A stretch of DNA of 63,087 nt from Acidimicrobiia bacterium (GTDB lineage Bacteria > Actinomycetota > Acidimicrobiia > Spongiisociales > Spongiisociaceae): assembly GCA_009841075.1 (NCBI GenBank), contig VXMP01000071.1, forward strand, positions 1-63,087, given 5' to 3'. The notes beneath the pieces were generated by a model. That model did not search any database. It saw only the letters and a program-made list of their open reading frames with translations, and was not told the origin of the DNA. This document shows positions 36,801 through 44,701 of this stretch, piece by piece. Numbering within the stretch: position 1 is the stretch's first letter; each line of letters starts with the position of its first letter. Both the position numbers and the translations under genes were made by a program.

Positions 36801-36866
36801 GTGCTGATAGTCAAAAGTAACCCGAGGGAAACGTTCGCCGCCTATGACCGACTGTATGGTCGGTAG
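33801..36866 (+). CDS. menFD: MenF-MenD fusion: isochorismate synthase and SEPHCHC synthase
   Basis: A 1021-residue bifunctional enzyme. Residues ~1-458 are a chorismate-utilising isochorismate synthase (KVAFARRVDLDY, FCGASPELL, ALAGTAPRGRTDSEE, HPTPAVGGLPG, GWYAGPIGY). Residues ~468-1021 are ThDP-dependent MenD (VVISPGSRSTPLVLA, ALVCTSGSAAANYLPALVEA, the GDLSFLHDVGSL ThDP motif, DNGGGAIFDSLPY). Together they convert chorismate to isochorismate and then to SEPHCHC, the first two committed steps of menaquinone synthesis. There is no linker and no credible in-frame start at the junction, so this is one protein and may channel isochorismate. The enzymes are normally separate in bacteria. Confidence 0.95.
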   Translation: MALAPRRQLENRVSRAAARAAVAGIPSIVTLAVPAEESDPLAVAMQAEPPFVYLELPDRGFAMAAFGEAGRILTPPTEERFGLASSALLDLADRTHSLAWDGADPEPLLIGGFSFSPVDTWPGFPSGRMVLPELAYIRRDTDRRVWVAAAEVKGDSDPTEVAARLIEIIGPSGPLKKGPETLHSGPTGPSRPYELDLFDPDYLAAAKEAVRVIRDGALQKVAFARRVDLDYRPSLGPFLATLRNLYGRCAIFAFGRADGRVFCGASPELLARVTGVRMETVALAGTAPRGRTDSEEQQLADRLINDEKELQEHGLVRSELRKQLAKDGFVLDPPEPTGVLRLPGILHLATPISAVAPVGTNVLDVVGSLHPTPAVGGLPGKKALAWIADHEPFDRGWYAGPIGYCDLSGNGEFHVALRSCLMEDNRIGLFAGAGIVSASSPVQELAETNLKLKALLRAFYDDGDHRRRTYATADALVSALQAGGVAGVVISPGSRSTPLVLAVHEDGPPSYIVLDERSAGFLALGMARSTGLPVALVCTSGSAAANYLPALVEADRARIPLVVLTADRPPGSLDRDTPQTIDQIGLYGSRTRAAVNFDTRECDPMRVADQALQAIGATYPPHAGPVHLNVPFAKPLEPPSRRDPLPSFNLTLPAESEVPIQTGSVEALQDLFEQAERGLIVAGPQETGPAARESLIRISRESGWPLLADGLSMLRQTPFENLITTGDMLASDPVFVGGYSPDAVLRLGGTPTGTASQDWLAGLQAAEMVLDPDSRWTAPGRQIVLRDPIAPLLGRISPSPAKPCWTDSWKSAERRLRERRRSERGNHPHSELAVTGMILDHEPMVWVGSSLPVRHVNAMMEPGCGATVWGNRGACGIDGAIATAAGCALGIGQRLVALMGDLSFLHDVGSLNAARSLKVDLTVVVLDNGGGAIFDSLPYLKSLHQPTDTEDFQRIRDLFYTPHNQDLAAIARGFGVRGDRIDPHDLRDGLKQARAQPGVSVLIVKSNPRETFAAYDRLYGR

Positions 36867-36917
36867 AGGGCGATAATTTCCCGGTCCGGTCCGGGGAAGA
36901 AACTGTTGGGGTACCGC

Positions 36918-36923
36918 TAAAGT
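36918..36923 (+). promoter_or_regulatory. -10 box TAAAGT for a leaderless MBL-hydrolase transcript
   Basis: TAAAGT followed by 8 bases and ATG 36932. No Shine-Dalgarno is present. Confidence 0.45.
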
Positions 36924-36931
36924 CAGTCACC

Positions 36932-37549
36932 ATGAGCTGGACTTTTGACAACGGAACCATCTTGACCAAGGCCGCCCTGGTGGGTGATTTCTATAACAAC
37001 GCCTACGTGGTGGCCTGCGCCCAAACCGGTAAAGGGGTGATAATCGACGCCGCCGCCGAGCCCGACCGGATTCTGGAGCTGGCCGACGGGGTAGAAATAC
37101 AGGCAGTTTTAACCACCCATGGGCACCACGACCACCTTCGGGCGGTGGCACCGGTGGTCGAAGCCCTCCAAACGCCATTCCGTCTGCACCAGGCCGACCA
37201 TCGGCTGGCGGCTCAAACCACCTCCGTCACCCCCACCCCGCTGGACGACCAGGAGGTCATACCGCTCGGAGAAACCAGCCTTTTAACCATGCACACCCCC
37301 GGCCACACTCCCGGGTCGGTGTGTTTCCTCAGCCCGGGGGTGCTTTTTTCCGGCGACACCCTTTTTCCTGGCGGGCCAGGTGCTACCCAATATGAGGGCG
37401 GGGACTTCGACCTGATCATCAAGAGCATCAAAGAGCGGCTCTTCACCCTGGTAGACGACACCGACGTCTACCCGGGGCACGGCCCGACCAAAACCACTAT
37501 CGGAACGGAAAAACCGCAGCTCCCCGATTGGATCGCCCGAGGGTGGTAA
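36932..37549 (+). CDS. Metallo-beta-lactamase-fold hydrolase (glyoxalase II-like)
   Basis: A 205-residue binuclear-metal hydrolase. THGHHDHLRAVAP supplies four metal ligands, THTPGH-like MHTPGHTPGSVCF the fifth, FSGDTLFPGG the bridging Asp, and VYPGHGPTTI-like VYPGHGPTKTTIG the last His. The short length without the glyoxalase II C-terminal domain fits the hydroxyacylglutathione-hydrolase-like subgroup of Actinobacteria. Substrate is probably a thioester, but this is not shown by sequence. Confidence 0.9.
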   Translation: MSWTFDNGTILTKAALVGDFYNNAYVVACAQTGKGVIIDAAAEPDRILELADGVEIQAVLTTHGHHDHLRAVAPVVEALQTPFRLHQADHRLAAQTTSVTPTPLDDQEVIPLGETSLLTMHTPGHTPGSVCFLSPGVLFSGDTLFPGGPGATQYEGGDFDLIIKSIKERLFTLVDDTDVYPGHGPTKTTIGTEKPQLPDWIARGW

Positions 37550-37720
37550 TCCTTTGGTCGGCAGAGTAGGATAAAGGTACCCGACCGGAACGGTACGACC
37601 TCTTTGAGGCGAGCCAGTTCCCCATCTCGGACCCCCACATAATCCTATGCCTCCAGCCCCAAACCGGGTTCGGAAAAAGTCCCCCAACCGACCACAAGGT
37701 GGGGAGAAACGGAGCAAACC

Positions 37721-38662
37721 ATGGCCGCAGCAGCATCGGCAGCGCCGGCACCCGGCCGGTCCGGAGCCGGTTCCCGAAGCAAGATAACCATCCCGATCGT
37801 GCAAGGTCGCAAGGGGGGACCGAAGCTCACCATGGTGACTGCCTATGATTTTCCGGGGGCCAGACTCGCCGAGGCAGCCGAGGTAGACCTTATCCTGGTA
37901 GGCGATTCGGTAGCCAACGTAGTGCTCGGCTACGAGACCACCACTCGGGTAACCCTGGACGACATGATCCACCACACCAAAGCGGTAGCCCGGGCCAAAC
38001 CCCAGGCCCTCTTGGTGGTCGACATGCCTTGGATGACCTTCCATGTCAGCCCCGAAGACACCCTCAAAAATGCTGCCCGGCTGATCCGAGAAGGGGGAGC
38101 AGAAGCAGTCAAGCTGGAGGGGGGTGCCAACCGAGTGGAAATGGTCCGCAGGCTGGTATCGGCCGAGATACCGGTGATGGGCCACATCGGCCTAACCCCC
38201 CAGTCGGTGCTGAGCGCGGGCGGATACCAAATCCAGGGCAGAAAGTTGGAAGAGGCGCAGGCGATGATAAAAGACGCCCAAGCCCTGGAGGAAGCCGGGG
38301 TCTTCGCTCTGGTACTTGAAGGAGTTCCCGCCATTCTCGGCCAGATCATCACCCAAAAAGTGCAGATTCCGACCATTGGCATCGGTGCCGGCCCCGACAC
38401 CGACGGGCAGGTGCTGGTTATGCATGATCTGCTCGGTCTCAACTTCGGACACTACCCCAGGTTCGTGCGCCGATATGCCGAGTTCGCCGACCAGGGGGTA
38501 GCGGCGCTCCAACTGTGGATAGAAGACGTCCGGCGAGGCTCCTTCCCCGGTGCAGAAGAGTCATATCAGATGATCGACGCCGCCGCCTTGGAACTGCTCG
38601 AAAGGTCGTCCGGCGACCATTCCGATCGGTCCTTGACTGCCCAAGGGTCGGTACTCCCATAA
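37721..38662 (+). CDS. panB: 3-methyl-2-oxobutanoate hydroxymethyltransferase
   Basis: A 313-residue TIM-barrel enzyme, the first step of pantothenate (coenzyme A) synthesis: it adds a hydroxymethyl group from methylene-THF to 2-oxoisovalerate. Seen: MVTAYDFPGARLAE, LVGDSVANVVLGYETT (Mg-binding Asp), GAEAVKLEGG, VMGHIGLTPQS, LVLEGVPA and IGIGAGPDTDGQVLVMHDLLG. The first ~23 residues are a low-complexity Ala/Gly/Ser extension not needed for the fold. panC is not adjacent. GGGGAGAAACGGAG lies upstream of the ATG. Confidence 0.96.
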   Translation: MAAAASAAPAPGRSGAGSRSKITIPIVQGRKGGPKLTMVTAYDFPGARLAEAAEVDLILVGDSVANVVLGYETTTRVTLDDMIHHTKAVARAKPQALLVVDMPWMTFHVSPEDTLKNAARLIREGGAEAVKLEGGANRVEMVRRLVSAEIPVMGHIGLTPQSVLSAGGYQIQGRKLEEAQAMIKDAQALEEAGVFALVLEGVPAILGQIITQKVQIPTIGIGAGPDTDGQVLVMHDLLGLNFGHYPRFVRRYAEFADQGVAALQLWIEDVRRGSFPGAEESYQMIDAAALELLERSSGDHSDRSLTAQGSVLP

Positions 38663-38695
38663 CATTTCCCGAAGATAACCACCCTGACCGATTCT

Positions 38696-39742
38696 GTGTT
38701 CCCCTCGTCTGGCCCTTTCGCCCAAACCGTGCAGGGGCCGATTCCCGCCGAGGAGTTGGGTGTCACTCTGGTCCACGAGCATCTGCTGGTGGACCTGCGC
38801 TGCAACTGGCGGCCGGATGAAGATCCGGATATAGCCTTCCGGCCGGTCACAATCGAGCGCCTTGGGCGGATCAGGGCCAATCCGTTCGCCTGTGAAGATA
38901 ACCTGATGGTCAGCGAACCCCACGTTCTGGCCGAAGAACTCAAACTCTTCCGGCGGGCAGGAGGACGCTCGATCGTGGACGCTACTCCTTCCGGGTTGGG
39001 ACGAGATCCCCAGGTTCTGGAATGGCTGTCCGAGGTGTCGGGGATCAACATCATCGCCGGATGCGGTTTCTACATTGCGAGCACCCACCCGGACAGCCTG
39101 GCGCAGTGGTCTGTGGAAGATATTGCCGAGAAGATGATCCGTGACCTCACCGAAGGGATGGACGATACCCGGATCAAGGCCGGGGTGATCGGCGAGATGG
39201 GGGTCACGAAATACCCGATGGAAAACGCGGAGCGGAGGGTTTTGCAGGCGGCCGCTCTCGCCCAAAAGGAGGTCGGATGCGCCATCATCGCCCACTCCGC
39301 CGCCGGTAGCGAATCCCCTTTCGAGGTCATCCAGGTCTTGTTGGAAGCCGGGGCGGACCCGACCAAGCTGGTGCAAAGCCACCTGGACGATCGGTTCCGT
39401 TCGAACCTCTCCCTCTACCGCCGGGTCGGCGATATGGGCGTGGGTTTGGGTCTCGACACTTTCGGGCGGGAGATCTACTACGCCCCTCGCCAGGCCTATC
39501 TCGTGTCCGATCAAGAACGAATAGAAGCGCTGACGATGCTGATCGAAGCGGAAATGACCGAGCAGGTCTTCCCGGCTCAGGATATCTGCTTTAAGCACGA
39601 ATTATCCAGGTACGGAGGTCACGGCTTCGACCATTTTCTGCGACACATCACCCCCCTCCTCAAAGAGCTGGGAGTAACCGATCAGGCCCTGGACACACTG
39701 TTAATCCACAACCCGGCCCGCCTCCTATCCAGACCCCTCTGA
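38696..39742 (+). CDS. Phosphotriesterase-family metal-dependent hydrolase
   Basis: A 348-residue amidohydrolase-superfamily barrel from a GTG start. Metal ligands are H27 and H29 in VHEHLLVD, a Glu in GVIGEMGVTKYP where PTE/PLL enzymes carry a carbamylated Lys, then His residues in IIAHSAAG and QSHLDD, and the catalytic Asp in GLGLDTFG. Glu at the bridging site is known in the PHP branch. The family includes lactonases and esterases; the physiological substrate is unknown. It follows panB by 33 bases and may share its transcript. Confidence 0.85.
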   Translation: MFPSSGPFAQTVQGPIPAEELGVTLVHEHLLVDLRCNWRPDEDPDIAFRPVTIERLGRIRANPFACEDNLMVSEPHVLAEELKLFRRAGGRSIVDATPSGLGRDPQVLEWLSEVSGINIIAGCGFYIASTHPDSLAQWSVEDIAEKMIRDLTEGMDDTRIKAGVIGEMGVTKYPMENAERRVLQAAALAQKEVGCAIIAHSAAGSESPFEVIQVLLEAGADPTKLVQSHLDDRFRSNLSLYRRVGDMGVGLGLDTFGREIYYAPRQAYLVSDQERIEALTMLIEAEMTEQVFPAQDICFKHELSRYGGHGFDHFLRHITPLLKELGVTDQALDTLLIHNPARLLSRPL

Positions 39743-39743
39743 A

Positions 39744-39786
39744 CCGGACATCTAGGCAAGGCCCAACGGCAGTATCCGGGTTTTTT
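39744..39786 (+). terminator. Possible terminator after the phosphotriesterase-like gene
   Basis: CCGGA (39744-39748) and TCCGG (39775-39779) can pair across a 26-base loop, followed by a run of six T. The stem is short, so confidence is low. Confidence 0.35.
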
Positions 39787-39966
39787 CGCGTTCTATATGA
39801 AGGGGGATCAAGGGGGTTGAAAATGTCCCTCGGGCATTGTAAGTAAAGGGTTGCCAAGCACCGAAGGCCGGGCAAGAGGAATGGTATCCCGATCGGATCC
39901 CCGGCCCCAAGAGAACATAGTCCGGAGGGAACATAGCGTATGGAGCGAACAGCCGAACCGTAGTCT

Positions 39967-39983
39967 CCCGGCTTCAGTCCGGG
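39967..39983. repeat. Hairpin CCCGG-CTTCAGT-CCGGG
   Basis: A five-bp GC stem with a seven-base loop. The CTTCAGT loop in a CCCGG stem resembles hairpins at IS200/IS605 element ends. Confidence 0.45.
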
Positions 39984-40031
39984 CATGGCTGACCACGCTC
40001 CAAATCAGGTAGTGCAAGGCGGGGGGCGGGG

Positions 40032-40048
40032 ACCCGGCGAAGCCGGGT
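40032..40048. repeat. Perfect hairpin ACCCGGC-GAA-GCCGGGT
   Basis: A seven-bp stem closed by a GAA triloop, embedded in a G-rich stretch. It is not followed by a T-run. Confidence 0.55.
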
Positions 40049-40128
40049 GAGGTGGGCGGATTTTGCGATTCTTGTGAATGTTTTCTCAGTTTATAAGGGG
40101 TTTCTGACAAACTTAGGGTCCAAGTATA

Positions 40129-40188
40129 TTACTGATATAGTATTTTACTGATAACTTTGTAAACTTTAGATTCAAGACGTTACCGATA
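40129..40188 (+). repeat. Three copies of TTACYGATA in an AT-rich tract
   Basis: TTACTGATA at 40129-40137 and 40145-40153, and TTACCGATA at 40180-40188. Spacings between starts are 16 and 35 bases. The tract is far more AT-rich than its surroundings. It could be a protein-binding array or part of a decayed mobile element. Confidence 0.45.
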
Positions 40189-40219
40189 ACACTATCGAGC
40201 TTTCGCTTCGCCGGAGCGG

Positions 40220-41644
40220 TTAACGGCGGGTGGTAATCGCTACCTGTTCGACCAGCCGATCGGCGGTGACGGTTCGGTTGGCTTGGAGCTCGGCACCGGC
40301 GACTCCGTGCCAGTAGGCGGCGGAGCGGGCCGCCTGGGTGCCGCTGCCTCCCCTAGCCGCCCAAAACGCCCCGATCATTCCGGCCAACACGTCTCCCGTT
40401 CCGATGGTGGCCAGCTCCGGACCCCCGGTATCCACCACCCATCTTTCCTCTCCTATCACAAAGGTCGGTGATCCCTTCAGCAACACCGTAACCCCGGTTT
40501 CGTGGGCTAGCCGAGAGGCGGCCTCATAGGAGCCTGGCCACCCGGTCAAACGCTGGAACTCGCCCGTATGTGGAGTGATGACCGTTTCCCCGTTTCGGAT
40601 CAGCCCGGCCGGACCATCCAGTGCGTTCAAGGCGTCGGCATCAGCTACCACCGGCCCGGGCCAGTCTTGGAGAAAGCGGTTGACGAAACCGGACAGATCA
40701 GGTGAAGTGCCAAGTCCAGGCCCGATCACCGCCAGGTCAAAACGCTGTACCAGCTCCAACACCGGGGGTAGATCATCGATGGTCAAAGACCGGCCCGAGC
40801 CGACCGCCCTGGTCATAATCTCCGGAGCTCGAACCCGGTCCTCCACGGTGGGCGGGCAGGCGATCATCACCGCGCCGGCACCGGCCCGCAGAGCAGAACG
40901 GGCGGTGAGGGTGGCCGCTCCGTCCAGACCATCCGAGCCCCCAATTACCAGTACCGAACCGGACGACCATTTGTGAGCAGTGCAGGAACGAACCGGTAGG
41001 GGAGCGTCGCTCTCCTCGCACAGCCACATTTCCGGCTCGATATCCGGTAGGCCGATATCCGCCACCACAATCCGGCCGCATAGATCAGGGCCGGACCCGA
41101 CCAGATGACCTACCCGATATCCGTGGAAGGTGACCGTTGCCCGGGCGGGCATGGTTCCCGATGCGGCTTCTCCGGTGGTGGCATCTAAGCCGGAGGGAAC
41201 ATCCACCGCCAACCAAGGTGCCGGACTTCCATCCATTGGGGTGGCCCGATTCGAGAGGTTGGGAAGGGTGCCCCGGAAGCCGCCGCCGAACAAGGCGTCT
41301 ATAACCAAATCTGCCGGGCGGTTTTCTTCCCGGTCACGGATTGGCACACCCGCTTTACGGACCAGTTCATGAGCCCATTGGGCCGGATCGGTGCGGGGGG
41401 ACGCCAACGGATAGACGTCCACCGAGACGCCTCGGGCGGCCAAATATCGGGCGGCCACATAGCCGTCGCCTCCGTTGTTGCCCGGACCGGCCAGGACGGC
41501 TACCCGTGACCCGTACCCCACATCCATGGCCACCGCCTGTCGAGCCACCGCCCATCCGGCTCGGTCCAATAGAACCCAAGGATCATCTGCAGCCTGCGCA
41601 TCTTGATGCCTGGATTGCTCGGCGGTTAGAACAGGACGCATCAT
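40220..41644 (-). CDS. nnr: Bifunctional NAD(P)H-hydrate epimerase / ADP-dependent dehydratase
   Basis: A 474-residue metabolite-repair enzyme. Residues ~1-205 are the YjeF_N epimerase (LAGPGNNGGDGYVAARYLA, VIDALFGGGFRG, AVDVPSGLDATTG). Residues ~215-474 are the ribokinase-like dehydratase (GSVLVIGGSDGLDGAATLTARSALRAGAG, GPGLGTS, NALDG, VITPHTGEFQRLTG, GTGDVLAGMIGAFWAARG). It restores NAD(P)H from its hydrated, inactive form. Three start codons lie in tandem (TTG, ATG, ATG at 41647, 41644, 41641); the middle one is given. Confidence 0.95.
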   Translation of the reverse strand: MMRPVLTAEQSRHQDAQAADDPWVLLDRAGWAVARQAVAMDVGYGSRVAVLAGPGNNGGDGYVAARYLAARGVSVDVYPLASPRTDPAQWAHELVRKAGVPIRDREENRPADLVIDALFGGGFRGTLPNLSNRATPMDGSPAPWLAVDVPSGLDATTGEAASGTMPARATVTFHGYRVGHLVGSGPDLCGRIVVADIGLPDIEPEMWLCEESDAPLPVRSCTAHKWSSGSVLVIGGSDGLDGAATLTARSALRAGAGAVMIACPPTVEDRVRAPEIMTRAVGSGRSLTIDDLPPVLELVQRFDLAVIGPGLGTSPDLSGFVNRFLQDWPGPVVADADALNALDGPAGLIRNGETVITPHTGEFQRLTGWPGSYEAASRLAHETGVTVLLKGSPTFVIGEERWVVDTGGPELATIGTGDVLAGMIGAFWAARGGSGTQAARSAAYWHGVAGAELQANRTVTADRLVEQVAITTRR

Positions 41645-41759
41645 CAACCCTATAGCCGGTAGTTCTATTCCGTGCTTAACAGTGTCCGGTCAAACCCCCG
41701 GCACAAATGTACCGATATAGGGTTAGGGGGTGGTAGTGGATTCTGGGTTGTGGGGGATG

Positions 41760-43883
41760 TCAATCGAATACGTCGTTGTTCAGGTCAATCGAATTGCTCA
41801 CGCTCGGATCCCTCGAATAACGGAGGTAGGTGACATTTTTATGATTTCCGGCCCGTAGCGCTCTTTCAAAATCACCGGTCGACACGATTTCGCCATCCAC
41901 GCTCAGTTTGTCGCCATTTTTGTAGTTGAGGACCCGGGGTATCGGATCGGTGACCACGATCAGATTTCGGGTGGTGTCGAAAAACAAATAGGGAACCCCC
42001 AGCACAGAGGCGTTATCTTTTACCAGGCGAGCCCAAAAGTGGCTCAACATGGTGGTATAGCCGGTTTCCTCCAGCTCGGCGGTTATCACCTCGATGCGCG
42101 GATCATTGCCGTCACGGAGATAGCGTAAGCGAACTATCCCGTCGGAGTCGGTGGTCTGGGTGGTCGGGAAAACAGAGGAAGCGGAAGGATCATTCGACGA
42201 AAGCCGAACCGAAGCGTTAGCTACCGGATCACCATATTGGTCGCCCACAAAGACAGTAATCGCGTGGGTTAAACCGGGGCCGGAATCCTCCAAAATGGTG
42301 AAGTCATTGACCTGGGTCAACCGCACGGCGAGGGCGGAGGGCGGATCATCGGACCATTCAAACCAGATGTCTGAGGATTCATTGTCATCGTTGGCGACAA
42401 CTTCTGTGGTGGTACGGTCCAAAATATCGAGCAACCCGGCATGAATATCCAAATCCATGCGGGCATAGTCACCCTCCCGCTCGGGATCAGGGTCCTCGGC
42501 GGTAAAGGAAAGCCTCACCCTTCCCTGATCATCGGTCGAGTAGGTCCTTATAACCCGGCGATCTCTTATCCCATTGGTCTCCAAAAGGGTTTGAACCTGG
42601 ACCCGACCATCATCGTCCTCCACCGCCAGGCCATCTTCGTCCACCAGCTTTAAAACAATTTCGACCGGTTCGCCCAGGAGGATGGCCTCGGCATTCGGTG
42701 GCAGATCGTCGCTGACTGCCACCGCCACGGCATCTTTTTGTACCTTGATATCCAGTGCGTCCGCTTCGACTGAACCATAAACGAAGGTCTGTGCGAACGA
42801 TCCCGTCCACACCCATAATCTGAGGTGATCGTCGGGCTGGAAGCTAATGGTCAGATTCCCATCGGAATCAAGCTGGTGATCCAGCCGGTCGATTAGGCAG
42901 GGCCGGGTGCCGATCACCCTCACCGCGTCCGCCGTACACCTACCGTTATTGAAGTCGGATTCGGAACTGCCGAAAGGAGTTCGGAAGATGTCCACATACT
43001 CCCCTGGGATCGGGATGTGTTGACTATCGCGTAATGACACATTAATTTTTACTGTATCATTTGTAAAAAATTGTTCTCCTTCGCTTTGGATAGTCAGACC
43101 GGCTGGCCGGGTATTGGTGTGATCGAGCGTCCTGGCGATAAATAGCGCCATCTGTCCTCGGGTTACGATCGAACCGGGCGAGAAGGTTTGGGGGGTTTTG
43201 CCGGTGGTGATCCCCATCTCGTAGAGAGCCCTTATAGCGTCGAGGGCTTCCCCGGTTATCCCTCCTATATCCTGAAAATGGTTGTCGTCCGGCACGACAT
43301 CGTAAACGTCCACGCCTCCTGGTCCGGGAAGGGCTTCCTTAAGGAAGCGGTACAGAAATAAAGCCATCTGGCGGCGGTCCACCAAGCCGTTTGGAGTGAA
43401 GGTTATGGCCGAGGTTCCCCGGGTTATACCGGCTGCGGACAGATGATTTATAGCATCCTTGACTGCCTGGGATTGATCCTCCAGATCCCGATACCCCTGG
43501 TCTACCGGTTCGCGCAGGTTGATTCCGGACAGACGGGCGGCGCGGGCGAGGAACAACGCCATCTGTCGCCGGGTTACCGGTTGGCTCGGGCTGTAGAGGC
43601 CTGACCCGGTACCTTGGGTTATGCCGTAATAAGCGAGGCAATCAACCGCCGTCCGGGATACCGAGCCGACCGTATCCGTGAAACCGGCTGAGCGGGTGGC
43701 AGGCCCGGCACAAGCGGTCACCGAGGCCAGGTCGTCGGGTACCCCATCTATCGCCTGGGCGGGTTGGGTGGACAAAGCCATACCGGATCCGACCAAAGCC
43801 CAGATCACGATGGCCAAAAACCAGGCTCGGCCGGTTGGTAATGTCATCTCGGTCTTCAAAAGCCACCTTCGATCTTTTCGCAT
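41760..43883 (-). CDS. S-layer-homology surface protein with Ig-like domains
   Basis: A 707-residue exported protein. A signal peptide spans ~13-44 (AIVIWALVGSGMALSTQPAQA, cleaved after AQA). Three SLH repeats follow at ~70-255, each with the FTD/FQDI-type start and a final QMALFLARA, QMALFLYRF or QMALFIART. Then come about 430 residues of beta-rich sequence with Big_1/invasin-like repeats (DEDGLAVEDDDGRVQVQTLL, DQYGDPVANASVRLSSNDP). SLH domains attach proteins to cell-wall polymers. The SLH set at the N-terminus with an Ig-like stalk suggests an anchored surface protein of unknown binding target. Confidence 0.88.
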   Translation of the reverse strand: MRKDRRWLLKTEMTLPTGRAWFLAIVIWALVGSGMALSTQPAQAIDGVPDDLASVTACAGPATRSAGFTDTVGSVSRTAVDCLAYYGITQGTGSGLYSPSQPVTRRQMALFLARAARLSGINLREPVDQGYRDLEDQSQAVKDAINHLSAAGITRGTSAITFTPNGLVDRRQMALFLYRFLKEALPGPGGVDVYDVVPDDNHFQDIGGITGEALDAIRALYEMGITTGKTPQTFSPGSIVTRGQMALFIARTLDHTNTRPAGLTIQSEGEQFFTNDTVKINVSLRDSQHIPIPGEYVDIFRTPFGSSESDFNNGRCTADAVRVIGTRPCLIDRLDHQLDSDGNLTISFQPDDHLRLWVWTGSFAQTFVYGSVEADALDIKVQKDAVAVAVSDDLPPNAEAILLGEPVEIVLKLVDEDGLAVEDDDGRVQVQTLLETNGIRDRRVIRTYSTDDQGRVRLSFTAEDPDPEREGDYARMDLDIHAGLLDILDRTTTEVVANDDNESSDIWFEWSDDPPSALAVRLTQVNDFTILEDSGPGLTHAITVFVGDQYGDPVANASVRLSSNDPSASSVFPTTQTTDSDGIVRLRYLRDGNDPRIEVITAELEETGYTTMLSHFWARLVKDNASVLGVPYLFFDTTRNLIVVTDPIPRVLNYKNGDKLSVDGEIVSTGDFERALRAGNHKNVTYLRYSRDPSVSNSIDLNNDVFD

Positions 43884-44072
43884 TGACGTGGACCGGCTTC
43901 CCCCACAGTGACACTATCCGGCCCTGAAAATCTTCCGATCCGACCCACCCCCTGAATATAAGGGGTCCGAAGTTTAGTGGCATCTCACTGATCTATCCCC
44001 AAAAAATTCACTATGAATAGGGTCGCCGCACCGAGTTGTATACACTGACCGGCGTAGGCGGTTAGGAGGGCC

Positions 44073-44657
44073 TTGTCCGCAGAGTTGGCCGAGCACAGTA
44101 ATCGGCTTCTGGAGATCCTGAAAACCAAGGCACTCAGCCATCGTGAGGAAGCAATACAGCTCGCCTGCGGAGCCATGTCCAGGGACTTCATCGACGCCAA
44201 GGAAGGGTTGGCGGCCTGGGAAGACCTGGAAGTCGCCTGCCGGGCAATCCACGAAACGGTGAGTAAGGAGCAGATTCGGTTCGACTCGGTGGGGGGCCTG
44301 ACCTTGGGTGCCGACGCTCTGGCGGTGGGGATCGCGGCGGTTAGCAACCAGCACTGGTTCATTATCCGAAAACAGCAGAAGGGTCGAGGAACCCGCCGCC
44401 GGGTGGAGGGTCAACAAATCGGACCAGGGAATAAGGTTCTGTTGATCGATGACGTGGTTACAACCGGCGGGTCGATCCTGGAAGCCCTAGAGGTGGTGGA
44501 ACAAACCCAAGCCAAAATTGTCGCAGCCGTAACCCTGGTAGATCGGGGCGATCTGGCCCGCCCGGCGTTCCAACAGCACGGCATCCCCTATTTTCCGATG
44601 GCTACCTACCACGACATGGGGATAGCCCCGGTTATTCCCCCCACCACAGCGGCCTGA
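44073..44657 (+). CDS. Orotate phosphoribosyltransferase-like protein
   Basis: A 194-residue type I phosphoribosyltransferase from a TTG start. The PRPP-binding motif is VLLIDDVVTTGGSILEAL near residue 126; GGLTLGADALAVGIAAVS and FIIRKQQKGRGTRRRVEG match the OPRT flexible-loop region. OPRT adds ribose-5-phosphate to orotate in pyrimidine synthesis. No pyrimidine genes are adjacent, so a paralogous role is possible. AGGAGG ends three bases before the TTG, closer than usual; a TTG four codons on is the alternative. TATACA about 30 bases upstream may be the -10. Confidence 0.82.
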   Translation: MSAELAEHSNRLLEILKTKALSHREEAIQLACGAMSRDFIDAKEGLAAWEDLEVACRAIHETVSKEQIRFDSVGGLTLGADALAVGIAAVSNQHWFIIRKQQKGRGTRRRVEGQQIGPGNKVLLIDDVVTTGGSILEALEVVEQTQAKIVAAVTLVDRGDLARPAFQQHGIPYFPMATYHDMGIAPVIPPTTAA

Positions 44658-44701
44658 GCAAAACGGAAGAATTGACCGGGACCAGATCAAATCTCGGGGG
44701 A

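Larger units (their letters stand above)
39743..40219. other. Non-coding convergent spacer rich in hairpins and short repeats
   Basis: A 477-base spacer between 3' ends. It holds a terminator-like hairpin, two GC-rich hairpins and an AT-rich tail with three copies of a nine-base repeat, all listed separately. Reading frames here lack start signals and protein-like composition. The hairpins resemble the ends of IS200/IS605-type elements, so it may be a degraded insertion. Confidence 0.45.

Noticed and set aside
36867-36931. Terminator after menFD
   Set aside because: TTCCCGG/CCGGGGAA can form a hairpin, but no T-run follows and the arms are unequal.
39808-40110. Minus-strand frames in the convergent spacer
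   Set aside because: No start signal, Pro/Ser/Arg-rich random composition, and they run through two GC hairpins.
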